Assembly (NCBI GenBank): GCA_003153315.1
Contig: PLYA01000036.1
Coordinates: forward strand, 141,858-205,857
Source of the DNA: Bacteroidota bacterium
GTDB taxonomy: Bacteria; Bacteroidota; Bacteroidia; B-17B0; Aurantibacillaceae
Direction of reading: 5' to 3'
Length of the DNA: 64,000 bases
Position numbers and translations under genes: made by a program. The notes beneath the pieces are model-generated. The model did not search any database. It saw only the letters and a program-made list of their open reading frames with translations, and had not been told where the DNA came from. Of the stretch, positions 24,301-33,562 are shown one piece after another (the first letter of the stretch is position 1; every line of letters starts with the position of its first letter).

Positions 24301-26530
24301 AGACAGTGTGGTATATTTTTGGCGTGTAGCAAAAGATACTACTATACCCAATTGGAAACAAAGTTCTTTTCAGGTAATTAATGGCAAGCAGGGTTGGGAA
24401 CAAGCCCACTTCCGTCAATTTAATAATGATACATATCAATACGTGCAATACGATTTGGCACACTGGCGCTTTAATTTTGCAAACAACGTAAGAACTATTC
24501 TTGTTAAGGATAAAGTAACCCAATCTGTTTTTGATTTTACTCAGGTACAATTCTATTTAGATAATGCCCAACAAGATCTTTGGACCTGTGGGGCAGGAGG
24601 CTGGAGTGTTGCTATATTTAATACTGTTTCCGGAAATCCCATACCCAGCTATTCTGTATCAATTGCCCCAACTTACACACCAAGTTATCCCACATGGATT
24701 GGTAATGCAGGTAACTGTATTTGCAGTTTATATTCTAATAACGTTACCTACGATTTTGGTATGCAAAATCAATGTTTAAATAGTTCTGATAATAACTGGG
24801 AACGAAAAATGATAAATTTTATACAAAGCATTCCTAATGGCACTCCTGTTTTAGCCTATACAGATAATGGTTATTATCCCGGTACATATAGCCCCGGCAT
24901 AAATCCTTATCTTACTGCTCCCACACGGGCGCTAAAAGCAGCTTTGCAAAGCATAGGTTCTATTAAAATAGATTCTTTGCGCGACACCACTTCACTTATT
25001 ATCTTTGGAAGAAAAGGTATGAGTCCGGGTCAGGCCAAAGAGGTACTATCTCGATCCGCTTCGCAACTAATAACTTTGATTGATACACTTGAAACCCGTT
25101 TTAACAACGGTTATATTGCTTCCGAAATTATTGGACCTGCCAGATATTCAGATACCGCATGGAAATCTTTGCACTGGCACTATAGGTTGCCAGCGAGTAC
25201 CCCGGGTTCTGTTCCGACTATCGCCACCGATAGTATTGTGATACAGGTAATAGGTATTGACAGTAACGGAATAAAAACCACCCTCGCCAACTTTACCCGA
25301 GATTCTTTGGATGTACTGGATTTAAGTCATTATACCAACCAAATACCAAATAAGTTTTTCCCATATCTGCAATTAATAGCTTATGAGCAGGATAATCATG
25401 TTCATCGCCCTCCTCAACTAAAACGCTGGCAGGTAATATATGACCCCGCCCCTGAATGCGCCTTGTATCCCACAGGTGGATATACTGTAGCTAACACTAC
25501 AGTTGCTGAAGGGCAAACCTATCAAGTAGTTATGCCTGTTAAAAACATAGGGTCAGTTCCTTTTCCGGATAGTTTAGTTATTAATTATTATGTGGAAGAC
25601 GCCAATCGTGTAACTCATAATTTTTCTCAGACAAAATCAAAGGGTTTTGCCCCGGGAGCTGTCTCTCTGGCAACTTTTACTATAAATACAATTGGTTTAG
25701 GGGGCAGTAATATTTTTGGGATAGATGTAAATACCCCTGGCAAACCAAAATATCAAAACGAACAATATCATTTTAATAACATAGCTCAATTTGGTTTTAA
25801 TGTAATTAAAGATAAAATAAATCCAGTATTGGATGTTACTTTTGATGGTACCCATATTTTAAACGGAGATATTGTTTCTGCCAAACCCGATATTTTAATT
25901 ACGTTAAAGGATGAAAATAAATTTCTTGCCCTGAATGATACGGGCAATTTTGCTGTATATACTACTTCCGCAAACTCAATGGTACAACAAAGACTTTATT
26001 TTAATAATCCTCAACTTCAATTTACGCCCGCAATATTGCCCAACAATTCTTGTAAAATAAACTACAAACCGATATTAGCACAAGATGGTAAATATAGTTT
26101 GGATGTAAAAGCAACCGACCGTAGTAGTAATGTAAGCGGGCGGGTTGATTATAAAATACAATATGAGGTAATTAATAAACCCATGATTACTGAAGTATTA
26201 AATTATCCTAATCCCTTTAGCACTTCTACTAAATTTGTATTTACCATTACCGGAAGCGAAGTACCCCAAACACTAAAAATACAAATAATGACCATTACCG
26301 GAAAAGTGGTAAAAGAAATCACTCGCGAAGAACTTGGTTATTTACACATTGGCAGAAATATAACGGAATATGCCTGGGATGGAACTGACCAATATGGAGG
26401 TAAACTTGCCAATGGTGTGTACTTCTACCGTGTAGTAACCCGCCTTAATGGTAATGAAGTAGATCACATGAGCACCTCTGCTGATGAGTTCTTTAAGAAA
26501 GGTATTGGCAAAATGGTCATTATGCGTTAA
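21305..26530 (+). CDS. porU2: PorU2-like type IX secretion sortase
   Basis: 1741 aa with a signal peptide ('IIYILVFAFVAQNLFSQ'). The central region (about residues 400-780) is a C25 (gingipain-like) peptidase: catalytic His673 in 'FFGHGSQTGF' and catalytic Cys703 in 'IANSCFTGDIF'. Long beta-rich domains follow. The C-terminus carries a FlgD-like/sorting segment ('NYPNPFSTSTKF', 'GTDQYGGKLANGVYFYRV'). PorU removes T9SS sorting domains and links cargo to surface lipids. This long form is the PorU2 type and pairs with PorV2 upstream. A -7-like TATTTTTAG precedes the start. Confidence 0.85.
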   Translation: MLRARIIYILVFAFVAQNLFSQINLTNFNNGWINHNLYYYKIKVANDSLYKLDSLMLARAGVPPLNPNHLHFYQKGVELYAYISGAADNVLNKNDFVLFYAERNKGKDDSFLYANSNAPYLTNPYYSVVNDTGAVFFTYDNSSLGKRLTLNTNTNYSAYPVAPYYLKQVYSPRFDYSFGPYNIVNQNDPRYVLGEGYFSALIDENGSYNGCYQATNSYTFNFTTSSAYTTGPSPYATVCFSGANDISLVNPDHIVQINVQGVSNPPITLGTYSVSGYNSGKYTYNFSPGLMSGASTSINVLNLPNPLTTVDNLLNVNYISVVYPQQFNMLGQVQEKIYLPTDVQPYSKLVISGFDNRSSQPVLIDTTNQLISFMPATPTPSTFTVLVPNTGNTKFCLLSSLAAADTVLKITPVNGTGTFANYAAPPDSAFVIVSHPKLINPPSTGGQSGVMDYAQWRKNGVGGGNYNVIVASVEDLYDQFAYGVERNPLAIKNFCGYLIAKANKPPSNLFLIGKGVHAWECDTSWCAYVPKAVAAQECLVPSFGNPSSDVLLTQGLPGSSFYPEPAIPTGRICAQTDADVKNYLNKVQLYVAQSPDSLWRKRALHFIGGDNYNDQLTFKGYMSGFKQTYSNPFIGGDVFSFYKTSTSPISINTNDSVTQLINQGVSLMTFFGHGSQTGFDQNIDVPSAYSNSPKFPFIIANSCFTGDIFSSNTITNSEEWVLAPNNKGSIGYVATTAEGVANELATYTQELYNQFCFKNYGMPYGYCIKKDINYLMGRSSYSGDTLLQETCLEMTLEGDPAIKPNNVQKPDYTLTSADVIFNTSTYPDSIGIKIVMTNLGKGIDTNYTVKITRQFPGGVDSIYYKKAKAPLYKDTLSFFIFKNYTMAAGLNCFDVELNYLNTIPEINYGNNTIGLTNPCIPLFIPGSDIDPVWPYKYAIIPDIHNVTLEASTANPLAPSTKYIFQLDTSAGFSSPVLINQTVTAAGGVVSLPVRLTLNKDSVVYFWRVAKDTTIPNWKQSSFQVINGKQGWEQAHFRQFNNDTYQYVQYDLAHWRFNFANNVRTILVKDKVTQSVFDFTQVQFYLDNAQQDLWTCGAGGWSVAIFNTVSGNPIPSYSVSIAPTYTPSYPTWIGNAGNCICSLYSNNVTYDFGMQNQCLNSSDNNWERKMINFIQSIPNGTPVLAYTDNGYYPGTYSPGINPYLTAPTRALKAALQSIGSIKIDSLRDTTSLIIFGRKGMSPGQAKEVLSRSASQLITLIDTLETRFNNGYIASEIIGPARYSDTAWKSLHWHYRLPASTPGSVPTIATDSIVIQVIGIDSNGIKTTLANFTRDSLDVLDLSHYTNQIPNKFFPYLQLIAYEQDNHVHRPPQLKRWQVIYDPAPECALYPTGGYTVANTTVAEGQTYQVVMPVKNIGSVPFPDSLVINYYVEDANRVTHNFSQTKSKGFAPGAVSLATFTINTIGLGGSNIFGIDVNTPGKPKYQNEQYHFNNIAQFGFNVIKDKINPVLDVTFDGTHILNGDIVSAKPDILITLKDENKFLALNDTGNFAVYTTSANSMVQQRLYFNNPQLQFTPAILPNNSCKINYKPILAQDGKYSLDVKATDRSSNVSGRVDYKIQYEVINKPMITEVLNYPNPFSTSTKFVFTITGSEVPQTLKIQIMTITGKVVKEITREELGYLHIGRNITEYAWDGTDQYGGKLANGVYFYRVVTRLNGNEVDHMSTSADEFFKKGIGKMVIMR

Positions 26531-26544
26531 ATACTTTTCTATAG

Positions 26545-26856
26545 TTAAAGCAAGCCCGGGGGTATCAAACCGCCGGCAACACTTTTCATTTCGTCCGCAC
26601 TTCGTTTATCTGCCTCTTCAATAGCCTTATTAACAGTAATAAGCAATTGCTCTTGCAACTCTTCTTTAGATGCACTTTGGAGGGCAGGAGTAATTTCTAG
26701 CTTTTGTATTTTGCGGTTTCCGTTTATGGTAATTTTAATATCACCGCTTGCGCCTGTTACGTCTATCTTTTCGTTGTCAAGCTTTGCTTTTATTTCTTCC
26801 ACCTTCTTCTTCACCTCCTGAAGCTTGCCCATCATATCCCCTAATTTTCCAAACAT
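26545..26856 (-). CDS. YbaB/EbfC nucleoid-associated protein
   Basis: 103 aa: 'MFGKLGDMMGKLQEVKKKVEEIKAKL' type coiled-coil start, then 'GDIKITINGNRKIQKLEI' and 'NKAIEEADKRSADEMKSVAGG'. This is the complete small dimeric DNA-binding family. It converges with porU2 across 14 bases and is divergent from lpxD. No recR or dnaX gene adjoins it here. Confidence 0.92.
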   Translation of the reverse strand: MFGKLGDMMGKLQEVKKKVEEIKAKLDNEKIDVTGASGDIKITINGNRKIQKLEITPALQSASKEELQEQLLITVNKAIEEADKRSADEMKSVAGGLIPPGLL

Positions 26857-26963
26857 GTTATAATATCTTAATTTACTGCAAAAGTCGTTTTTTTAGTGTT
26901 ATGGAGCGTAATTTTTTTAAATTTGAGGGTTTAATTTGTTGTCCTGTTAAAACCAGTTAGTGT

Positions 26964-28004
26964 ATGAAATTTTCTGCCTCGCAAATTGCATCTCTTTTAA
27001 ACGGAACTGTGGAAGGAAACCCCGATGCTGCCGTTAGCAATCTTTCTAAAATAGAAGAAGGCAAACCAGAAACTTTATCCTTTTTAGGAAACCCACAGTA
27101 TACTCCCTATGTCTACGAAACTGACGCGTCTATAGTAATTGTAAACAAAAGTCTGGTATTAGATAAACCTGTAAAAAGCACCTGCACCTTAATTCGTGTA
27201 GAGGATGCTTACAGTAGTTTTGCCCAATTGCTTGAAATATATAACCAGGTTAAGAACGATAAAAAGGGCATAGAACAACCTTCGTACATTGCCAAAACAG
27301 CCAAGCTGGGTAACGATTGTTATGTAGCAGCCTTTGCCTACATAGGAGAAAACGTGGTGCTGGGAAACAATGCAAAAATATATCCGCATGCATTTATTGG
27401 CGATAATACCAAAGTAGGCGATAATACTACTATTTATGCCGGCGCAAAAGTTTATAGCGATTGTTCCATAGGTTCAAACTGTACGTTACATGCGGGTTCT
27501 GTAATAGGTGCCGATGGTTTTGGTTTTGCACCTAACAGCGATAACAACTACAAAAAAATTCCGCAAATAGGCAATGTACTTATAGAAGACCATGTTGAAA
27601 TTGGTGCTAATACTACAGTAGACAGAGCTACATTAGGCTCTACCATCATCCGCAAAGGAGTTAAATTGGATAACCTAATTCAAATAGGGCATAATGTAGA
27701 GATTGGTGAAAATACAGTTGTTGCTGCAAGCGCCTCTATTGCAGGCTCTACCAAGGTAGGCAAAAATTGCATGATTGGCGGACAGGCAGGTATTGTGGGG
27801 CATTTAAAAATCGCCGACGGAGTAAAAATTGCCGGACAAACCGGTATAGGAAGTAATATCAAAAAAGAAGGCGAAATCTTACAAGGCTCTCCGGCTATGC
27901 CGCACCTAGATTTTCAGAGGAGTTTTGTTATATTCAGAAAACTCCCGCAGCTTGCACAAAAGATAAGTGAATTGGAAAAACAATTAAGTGTTGTAAATAA
28001 ATAA
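26964..28004 (+). CDS. lpxD: UDP-3-O-acylglucosamine N-acyltransferase
   Basis: 346 aa, third step of lipid A synthesis. The N-terminal uridine-binding domain ('[23 protein letters not shown]') is followed by a left-handed beta helix of hexapeptide repeats. '[15 protein letters not shown]' contains the catalytic His region, and a C-terminal helix closes the trimer. It is the first gene of lpxD-lpxC/fabZ-lpxA. Confidence 0.95.
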   Translation: MKFSASQIASLLNGTVEGNPDAAVSNLSKIEEGKPETLSFLGNPQYTPYVYETDASIVIVNKSLVLDKPVKSTCTLIRVEDAYSSFAQLLEIYNQVKNDKKGIEQPSYIAKTAKLGNDCYVAAFAYIGENVVLGNNAKIYPHAFIGDNTKVGDNTTIYAGAKVYSDCSIGSNCTLHAGSVIGADGFGFAPNSDNNYKKIPQIGNVLIEDHVEIGANTTVDRATLGSTIIRKGVKLDNLIQIGHNVEIGENTVVAASASIAGSTKVGKNCMIGGQAGIVGHLKIADGVKIAGQTGIGSNIKKEGEILQGSPAMPHLDFQRSFVIFRKLPQLAQKISELEKQLSVVNK

Positions 28005-28008
28005 GGCT

Positions 28009-29442
28009 ATGAAAAGCGAAAAACAGTGTACCATAAAAAAAGCCGTATCCCTTACAGGAGTTGGCCTGCATACCGGAAAAAAAGTTACCATTACCTTTAA
28101 TCCTGCACCAGAAAACCATTGGTATAAATTTCAACGAACCGATTTAGAGGGTAAACCTATTATTGATGCTGATGCTGATTTAGTTGTAGATACTTCTCGC
28201 GGAACCACCTTAGAACAAAACGGTGCACGTGTATATACTACCGAGCATGTATTGGCTGCTCTTCGTGGATTAGAAATTGATAATTGCCTAATACAGGTAG
28301 ATGCTCCCGAAATGCCTATTATGGATGGAAGTTCTATTAAATTTATAGAAGCTTTAGAGGCAGCTGAAATTGTTGAACAAGAAGCAGAGCGTGAATATTT
28401 TACCTTAAAAGAAAACCTTTCATACGAAGATCCTGTAAAACAAGTTGAAATGCTAGCCGTTCCGCAAGATACATTCCGCACTACGGTAATGGTAGATTAT
28501 AGCAGCGAAGTACTTGGCACACAGCATGCCGGTATGTACAATTTACAAGAGTTTAAAAAAGAAATTGCGCCTTGCCGCACTTTTGTTTTTTTACATGAGC
28601 TGGAAATGTTGTTACAACACAACTTAATCAAAGGCGGAGATTTAGACAATGCCATTGTGTTGGTTGACAAAGAAGTTCCTAAAGACAAATTAGACCACTT
28701 ACGTAAAGTGTTCCATAAGGAAAACATGGAGGTAAAAGGACGTGGTGTTTTAAATAATACCAAACTGCATTTTTATAATGAACCTGCAAGACATAAGTTA
28801 TTGGATATAGTTGGAGATTTGGCTCTTGTGGGACGTCCGCTTAAAATACATGTATTAGCTGCAAGACCAGGTCATGCGGGTAACGTAGAGTTTGCAAAAA
28901 AAATAAAAGACCTTATTAAAAAAGAAAAACGAGAAGGGAATCTTCCGCATTTGGATTTAGCATCCAAACCCTTATATACCACTACCGATATTATGAAGGT
29001 GCTTCCGCACCGATATCCTTTCTTGATGGTAGATAAAATCATGGAACTTACACCTGAATATGTAGTTGGGGTAAAAAATGTTACGTTTAATGAGTTTTGG
29101 TGTCAAGGTCACTTCCCTGATGAGCCTGTTATGCCCGGTGTTCTTATTATTGAGGCTTTAGCACAAACAGGGGGTATTCTTTGTTTAAAAACTGTTCCTG
29201 ACCCTGAAAACTATCAGACGTATTTTGTAAAAATAGAAAGCGCTAAGTTTAAACAAAAAGTAGTGCCTGGCGATACGGTTGTATTTAGAATGGAATTGGC
29301 CGCGCCTATTCGCAGAGGATTGTGTCACATGAAAGGAGCGGCTTATGTGGGTAATAAAGTAGTTGCTGAAGCTGATATGATGGCGCAGATAGTAAAAGTC
29401 CGCAACATTGATAAAAAAGTAAGAGAACCTCAGTCTGTATGA
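28009..29442 (+). CDS. lpxC/fabZ: Bifunctional UDP-3-O-acyl-GlcNAc deacetylase / 3-hydroxyacyl-ACP dehydratase
   Basis: 477 aa. Residues 1-300 are LpxC, the zinc deacetylase committing lipid A synthesis, with zinc ligands in 'TTEHVLAAL' and 'HKLLDIVGDLAL' and the 'MDGSS' motif. Residues 325-460 are the FabZ hotdog dehydratase ('LPHRYPFLMVDKI', then 'GHFPDEPVMPGVLIIEALAQ' with catalytic His and Glu). The fusion is characteristic of Bacteroidota. It starts 4 bases after lpxD, and its stop overlaps the lpxA start (ATGA). Confidence 0.97.
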   Translation: MKSEKQCTIKKAVSLTGVGLHTGKKVTITFNPAPENHWYKFQRTDLEGKPIIDADADLVVDTSRGTTLEQNGARVYTTEHVLAALRGLEIDNCLIQVDAPEMPIMDGSSIKFIEALEAAEIVEQEAEREYFTLKENLSYEDPVKQVEMLAVPQDTFRTTVMVDYSSEVLGTQHAGMYNLQEFKKEIAPCRTFVFLHELEMLLQHNLIKGGDLDNAIVLVDKEVPKDKLDHLRKVFHKENMEVKGRGVLNNTKLHFYNEPARHKLLDIVGDLALVGRPLKIHVLAARPGHAGNVEFAKKIKDLIKKEKREGNLPHLDLASKPLYTTTDIMKVLPHRYPFLMVDKIMELTPEYVVGVKNVTFNEFWCQGHFPDEPVMPGVLIIEALAQTGGILCLKTVPDPENYQTYFVKIESAKFKQKVVPGDTVVFRMELAAPIRRGLCHMKGAAYVGNKVVAEADMMAQIVKVRNIDKKVREPQSV

Positions 29443-30212
29443 TCTCACACCTTGCACACATACACCCCAAAGCACAAATTGGGAATAACGTAACCATAGA
29501 ACCCTTTACAAGTATTTCTTCTGATGTAATTATTGAAGAAGGTAGTTGGATAGGGCCTAATGCTGTTTTAATGGACGGCACCCGTATAGGTAAGAATTGC
29601 AAAATATTTCCGGGAGCCGTTATTGGCGGTATCCCACAAGATTTAAAATATAAGGGCGAGCCTAGTTTAACGGTAATTGGTAATAATACTACCATTAGAG
29701 AATATGTTACCATTAATAAAGGTACGCTCGATAAAATGGCAACCAAGGTGGGTGATAATTGCCTGATTATGGCGTATGCGCATATTGCACACGATTGCTT
29801 AATTGGCAACCATGTTATTATTGCCGGCTATGTTGGTATTACCGGACACGTAGTAATTGAAGATTATGCTATAATAGAAGGGCTAAGCGGTGCACAACAA
29901 TTTATAACTATTGGCGCGCATAGTTTTGTTGCCGGATGTTCTCAGATACGCAAAAGTGTACCACCCTTTATTCGTGTGGCACGTGAGCCATTGCAATACA
30001 TTGGTGTAAATATTGTTGGTTTAACACGCAGAGGTTTCTCTAAAGAAACCATAAAAAACATAGAAGATATTTACCGCATCATTTTTGTGCGTGGCTACAA
30101 CATGACCAATGCCGTGGAAATGGTAGAAGCGGATTGCAGCGATACACCAGAGCGCAAACAAATCCTTGATTTTATTACCAATGCAAAAGATGGGATTGTG
30201 AAGGGGATTTAA
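29439..30212 (+). CDS. lpxA: UDP-N-acetylglucosamine O-acyltransferase
   Basis: 257 aa, first step of lipid A synthesis. Left-handed beta helix with 'MAYAHIAHDCLIGN' carrying the catalytic His, then 'NIVGLTRRGFSKETI' and the C-terminal helical domain. Overlaps the lpxC/fabZ stop by 4 bases. Confidence 0.96.
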   Translation: MISHLAHIHPKAQIGNNVTIEPFTSISSDVIIEEGSWIGPNAVLMDGTRIGKNCKIFPGAVIGGIPQDLKYKGEPSLTVIGNNTTIREYVTINKGTLDKMATKVGDNCLIMAYAHIAHDCLIGNHVIIAGYVGITGHVVIEDYAIIEGLSGAQQFITIGAHSFVAGCSQIRKSVPPFIRVAREPLQYIGVNIVGLTRRGFSKETIKNIEDIYRIIFVRGYNMTNAVEMVEADCSDTPERKQILDFITNAKDGIVKGI

Positions 30213-30250
30213 CAATTCAGAACCCTAAATTATCCTAATTCAAAAGTTTT

Positions 30251-30258
30251 TATCTTTG
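30251..30258 (+). promoter_or_regulatory. Probable -7 element of the M1 peptidase gene
   Basis: TATCTTTG matches TAnnTTTG, only 6 bases before the ATG at 30265, implying a nearly leaderless message. It argues against the in-frame TTG at 30256 as start. No matching -33 TTTG was found. Confidence 0.5.
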
Positions 30259-30264
30259 AACACC

Positions 30265-33200
30265 ATGATTAAAAGATATTTCTTATTGGCATTCTTGCCT
30301 CTTATTTTGGATGCGCAAAACGAATCTACTGATTATCGTTCCGCAGCTAACTCTTACTACTGGAAAAACCGAAAACCCAATGCTGCTTATTGGCAGCAAG
30401 ATGTTAGCTACAACATTAAAGCACAATTAAACGACCCTGAAAACATAGTTGCGGGTGATGAAACACTTACCTATTACAATAACTCGCCTGATGAATTGTC
30501 TTTTGTATATTTTCATTTATACAGCAACGCACAAACAAAAGGTTCTTACCTGGCAGACCTTTACAAGAACAATGGCGTAAAACTAAAGTTTGGTGAGTAC
30601 CGCGAAGCTGGGTTAGGCACTAATGTAGAAAGCATCAGTATTGATGGGCAGCCATTAAAAACTGAAACAGATAATAGTGTTATGAAAGCATGGTTATCAA
30701 CCCCATTAAAACCAGGTGAATCAATAACCTTTAGAATAAAATTTAAAACCTTTTTTGATAACGATGCACTTATACGTAATCGTATGAAGCTGTTTGGTGT
30801 ATCGGGTTATAAGCACTTTAATCTGGTGCATTGGTATCCGCGCATTTCTGTTTACGATGCCAAACAGGGTTGGGATACTGACCAGCACATGGATCATGAA
30901 TTTTATGGAGATTTTGGTTCTTATCATGTGGAGCTTTCCCTTCCTAATCAATATATATGCGATGGAACAGGTGTGTTGCAAAACGAACAAGAGGTATTGC
31001 CTACTTCTCTTCGTCAGCAATTAGACATCAGCAACTTTGCTAAAAAACCATGGAACTCTGCACCGTCAGAAATAATCAAACCTGATGGTACATTTAAGAC
31101 ATGGATATTTAATGCTATTAATGTACACGATGCCGCTTATACATTCGACCCTACTTATCGTATAGGAGAAGCAAAAGCAGGCGATGTGCGCTGCATTGCT
31201 TTGGCGCAAGAACAACATGCTGTCAAGTGGCAAAATGCGGCTGCTTATGTAGCAAAGGTTATTATAAACAACTCTAAGAATATTGGTCAGTATGGTTATC
31301 CTAAAATGATTTCTGCTGATGCTGATGACGGAATGGAATATCCCATGATAACCTTAAACGGTGGAGCCGACCCTACTTACAGAGGTTTGTTTATTCATGA
31401 AATTTCTCACAATTGGTTTTTTGGAATGGTGGGTAGCAACGAAACCTACCGTGCTTTTTTAGATGAAGGCTTTACGCAATTTTATACTTGTGATGGTTGG
31501 GAGAATATCGAAGGCCCTTACAATTTATATCCTAAAACAAAACATGCTTATGTTCGTAATCATACTGACAGCACACTTTATAAAGAAACCAATGCGTACC
31601 TGAGGCATTTTAATGATGTGTTGCGTGGCGATGAAACAACCTTGAACACACACAGCGATTATTTTAATGGAGCACTTGCACATGGTGGCGGCTACGGACA
31701 AGTATATATGAAAACAACAGTTATGCTTTATAACCTGCGCTATGTATTGGGCGAAGATTTGTTTAAAGGCGCTATGCAGAATTATTTCAATCAATGGAAA
31801 TTCTGCCACCCATATCCCGAAGATTTTAGAAACTCCATTATACAGTTTACTCATGTAGATTTGAATTGGTTTTTTGATGAATGGTTGGAAACCGCTAAAA
31901 CCATTGACTATGGCATTAAAAAAGTAAAACACATAAAAGGCACTAAAGACCAACCTAATCAATATGAAATTACGTTTAAGAGATATGGGCGTATGCAAAT
32001 GCCGCTTGACTTCACTGTTAAAACAAGCACGCACGAGCAGTACGATTTTTATATACCCAACAATTGGTTTGTAAAGAAAACAAATGCAACTGTACTTCCG
32101 CGTTGGATTGGTTGGGATAAAGTAAAACCTACCTACACAGCCACTGTTACCATTCCTTCAGGTAAGATAGAGAGTGTTATCATTGATACGGCACATGTTA
32201 TGACGGACGTAAATCCGTTCAATAACTATAAACCGAAAAAGGTTGATTTCAGATTCGATTCTAAGATTGCGAGCATTCCTAACCGAAACAAATATCAGTT
32301 GTATGCTCGCCCTTCTTTGTGGTACAATGGGTATGACGGGGTAAAAGCAGGGGTCAACCTGAACGGAAATTATATGAACTACAAACACATATTTGATTTA
32401 ACTGTTTGGATAAATACAGGCATGGGACAAGCAACTGGAAAGGGGTATTTAGACAAAAACATCTCCATAAACAGTCACGACCACCTTTCGTTTTTATTTA
32501 ATTACCGAACGGCTACCGATAAGTTTATGAAGAAGTCGGGAGTGTATGCCACCATCAAATCGCTTGACGGGCTTGCCTCTGGCTTGATTGGCTTCGACAG
32601 AAAAAGCATTAGCGAGAAAACCCGTTTTTATGTGCAACTAAAAGGTATGACGCGTTATGATTCAAGTTCTTTAAACTACCTTATTTATAAAGGCGAATGG
32701 AGCAAACCCGGAACGGTAAACTCGTATGCTTCTTTTGGGGTTGACCAAAACTATAATTACCGCAGAGGAACAGGCTTTATAAACCTGAATGTGCGTGCGC
32801 CTTTTTTAGGAGCGTATGATTTTTCTTCGGCAACGTTTACGGCTATAAACAAAACCTACTTTGGCAAACTGGGCTTGCATACACGCGTGTTTGCACAATA
32901 TGGAATGGGTAATAATGTTCCTACAGAATCTATGTTATATGCAGCGGGTGCAAACCCCGAGGAGTTGATGGATAGCAAATACACCCGTGCTATGGGCATA
33001 TTTCAACCGTTTACGTATGGCGCTGATGTAAGGAACTTTGCTGCGGGTGGCGGTTTAAACCTGCGTGGCTACATGGGTTACCTATTACCGCAGGTAGATG
33101 CTAAGGGCAACCAAACTTATGCTTACAAAGGTACCAGCGGCGCATCGGTTAATGCGGAATTAGACTTTAGCCGTTTCTTTGGTTTTATAGCTAAAGCAAC

Positions 33201-33468
33201 TAAACAGACCCTTGCTTTTGGCACCTATTTGTTTGGCGATGCCGGTGTTATTAATACCAACTACAATGCGCAACCTTTTGCCTTATCTACCGTATTGGTT
33301 GATGCCGGTGCGGGCGCTACGCTTACCATACAAAAATGGGGCACTTTGCAAACACTGAAACCACTTACCATACGTGCCGACTTCCCATTGTTTCTTAACC
33401 GCCTGCCAAATGTAGAAAACAACTATGTGCAGTTCCGTTGGGTAATTGGTGTTAGCAGGGCGTTTTAA
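30265..33468 (+). CDS. M1 metallopeptidase fused to a probable outer-membrane beta-barrel
   Basis: 1067 aa with a signal peptide ('YFLLAFLPLILDAQ'). Residues to ~600 are an M1 aminopeptidase-like domain: 'DDGMEYPMI' (GAMEN equivalent) and the zinc site HEISH (378-382) with the third ligand Glu401 in 'FLDEGF'. After ~650 the sequence becomes alternating amphipathic strands ('YQLYARPSLWYNGYDGV', 'FYVQLKGMTRYD') and ends with 'RWVIGVSRAF'. A C-terminal Phe is typical of barrels inserted by BAM. It therefore probably places the peptidase at the outer membrane. The ATG at 30265 is preferred over an upstream TTG. Confidence 0.85.
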   Translation: MIKRYFLLAFLPLILDAQNESTDYRSAANSYYWKNRKPNAAYWQQDVSYNIKAQLNDPENIVAGDETLTYYNNSPDELSFVYFHLYSNAQTKGSYLADLYKNNGVKLKFGEYREAGLGTNVESISIDGQPLKTETDNSVMKAWLSTPLKPGESITFRIKFKTFFDNDALIRNRMKLFGVSGYKHFNLVHWYPRISVYDAKQGWDTDQHMDHEFYGDFGSYHVELSLPNQYICDGTGVLQNEQEVLPTSLRQQLDISNFAKKPWNSAPSEIIKPDGTFKTWIFNAINVHDAAYTFDPTYRIGEAKAGDVRCIALAQEQHAVKWQNAAAYVAKVIINNSKNIGQYGYPKMISADADDGMEYPMITLNGGADPTYRGLFIHEISHNWFFGMVGSNETYRAFLDEGFTQFYTCDGWENIEGPYNLYPKTKHAYVRNHTDSTLYKETNAYLRHFNDVLRGDETTLNTHSDYFNGALAHGGGYGQVYMKTTVMLYNLRYVLGEDLFKGAMQNYFNQWKFCHPYPEDFRNSIIQFTHVDLNWFFDEWLETAKTIDYGIKKVKHIKGTKDQPNQYEITFKRYGRMQMPLDFTVKTSTHEQYDFYIPNNWFVKKTNATVLPRWIGWDKVKPTYTATVTIPSGKIESVIIDTAHVMTDVNPFNNYKPKKVDFRFDSKIASIPNRNKYQLYARPSLWYNGYDGVKAGVNLNGNYMNYKHIFDLTVWINTGMGQATGKGYLDKNISINSHDHLSFLFNYRTATDKFMKKSGVYATIKSLDGLASGLIGFDRKSISEKTRFYVQLKGMTRYDSSSLNYLIYKGEWSKPGTVNSYASFGVDQNYNYRRGTGFINLNVRAPFLGAYDFSSATFTAINKTYFGKLGLHTRVFAQYGMGNNVPTESMLYAAGANPEELMDSKYTRAMGIFQPFTYGADVRNFAAGGGLNLRGYMGYLLPQVDAKGNQTYAYKGTSGASVNAELDFSRFFGFIAKATKQTLAFGTYLFGDAGVINTNYNAQPFALSTVLVDAGAGATLTIQKWGTLQTLKPLTIRADFPLFLNRLPNVENNYVQFRWVIGVSRAF

Positions 33469-33482
33469 GTACAAAATTATTT

Positions 33483-33549
33483 GGGCGTTCCGTTGGTTAC
33501 AACGGCGGGCTTTACGCGCTGCACGGCAGCTTGCTTCAATCCCTAACGC
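33483..33549. repeat. Dispersed intergenic repeat, 'GGGCGTTCC...CCCTAACG' type, copy 2
   Basis: GGGCGTTCC, hairpin CCGTTG-gtta-CAACGG, CGGGCTTT and CAATCCCTAACGC in the same order as at 7055-7145. The right end (GCTTCAATCCCTAACGC) occurs inverted at 35896-35912. Confidence 0.75.
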
Positions 33550-33562
33550 AGCTACCCTAAAG

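Noticed and set aside
31525..32034. 169-codon antisense frame opposite the M1 peptidase gene
   Set aside because: No start context or domain; shadow of a conserved coding region.
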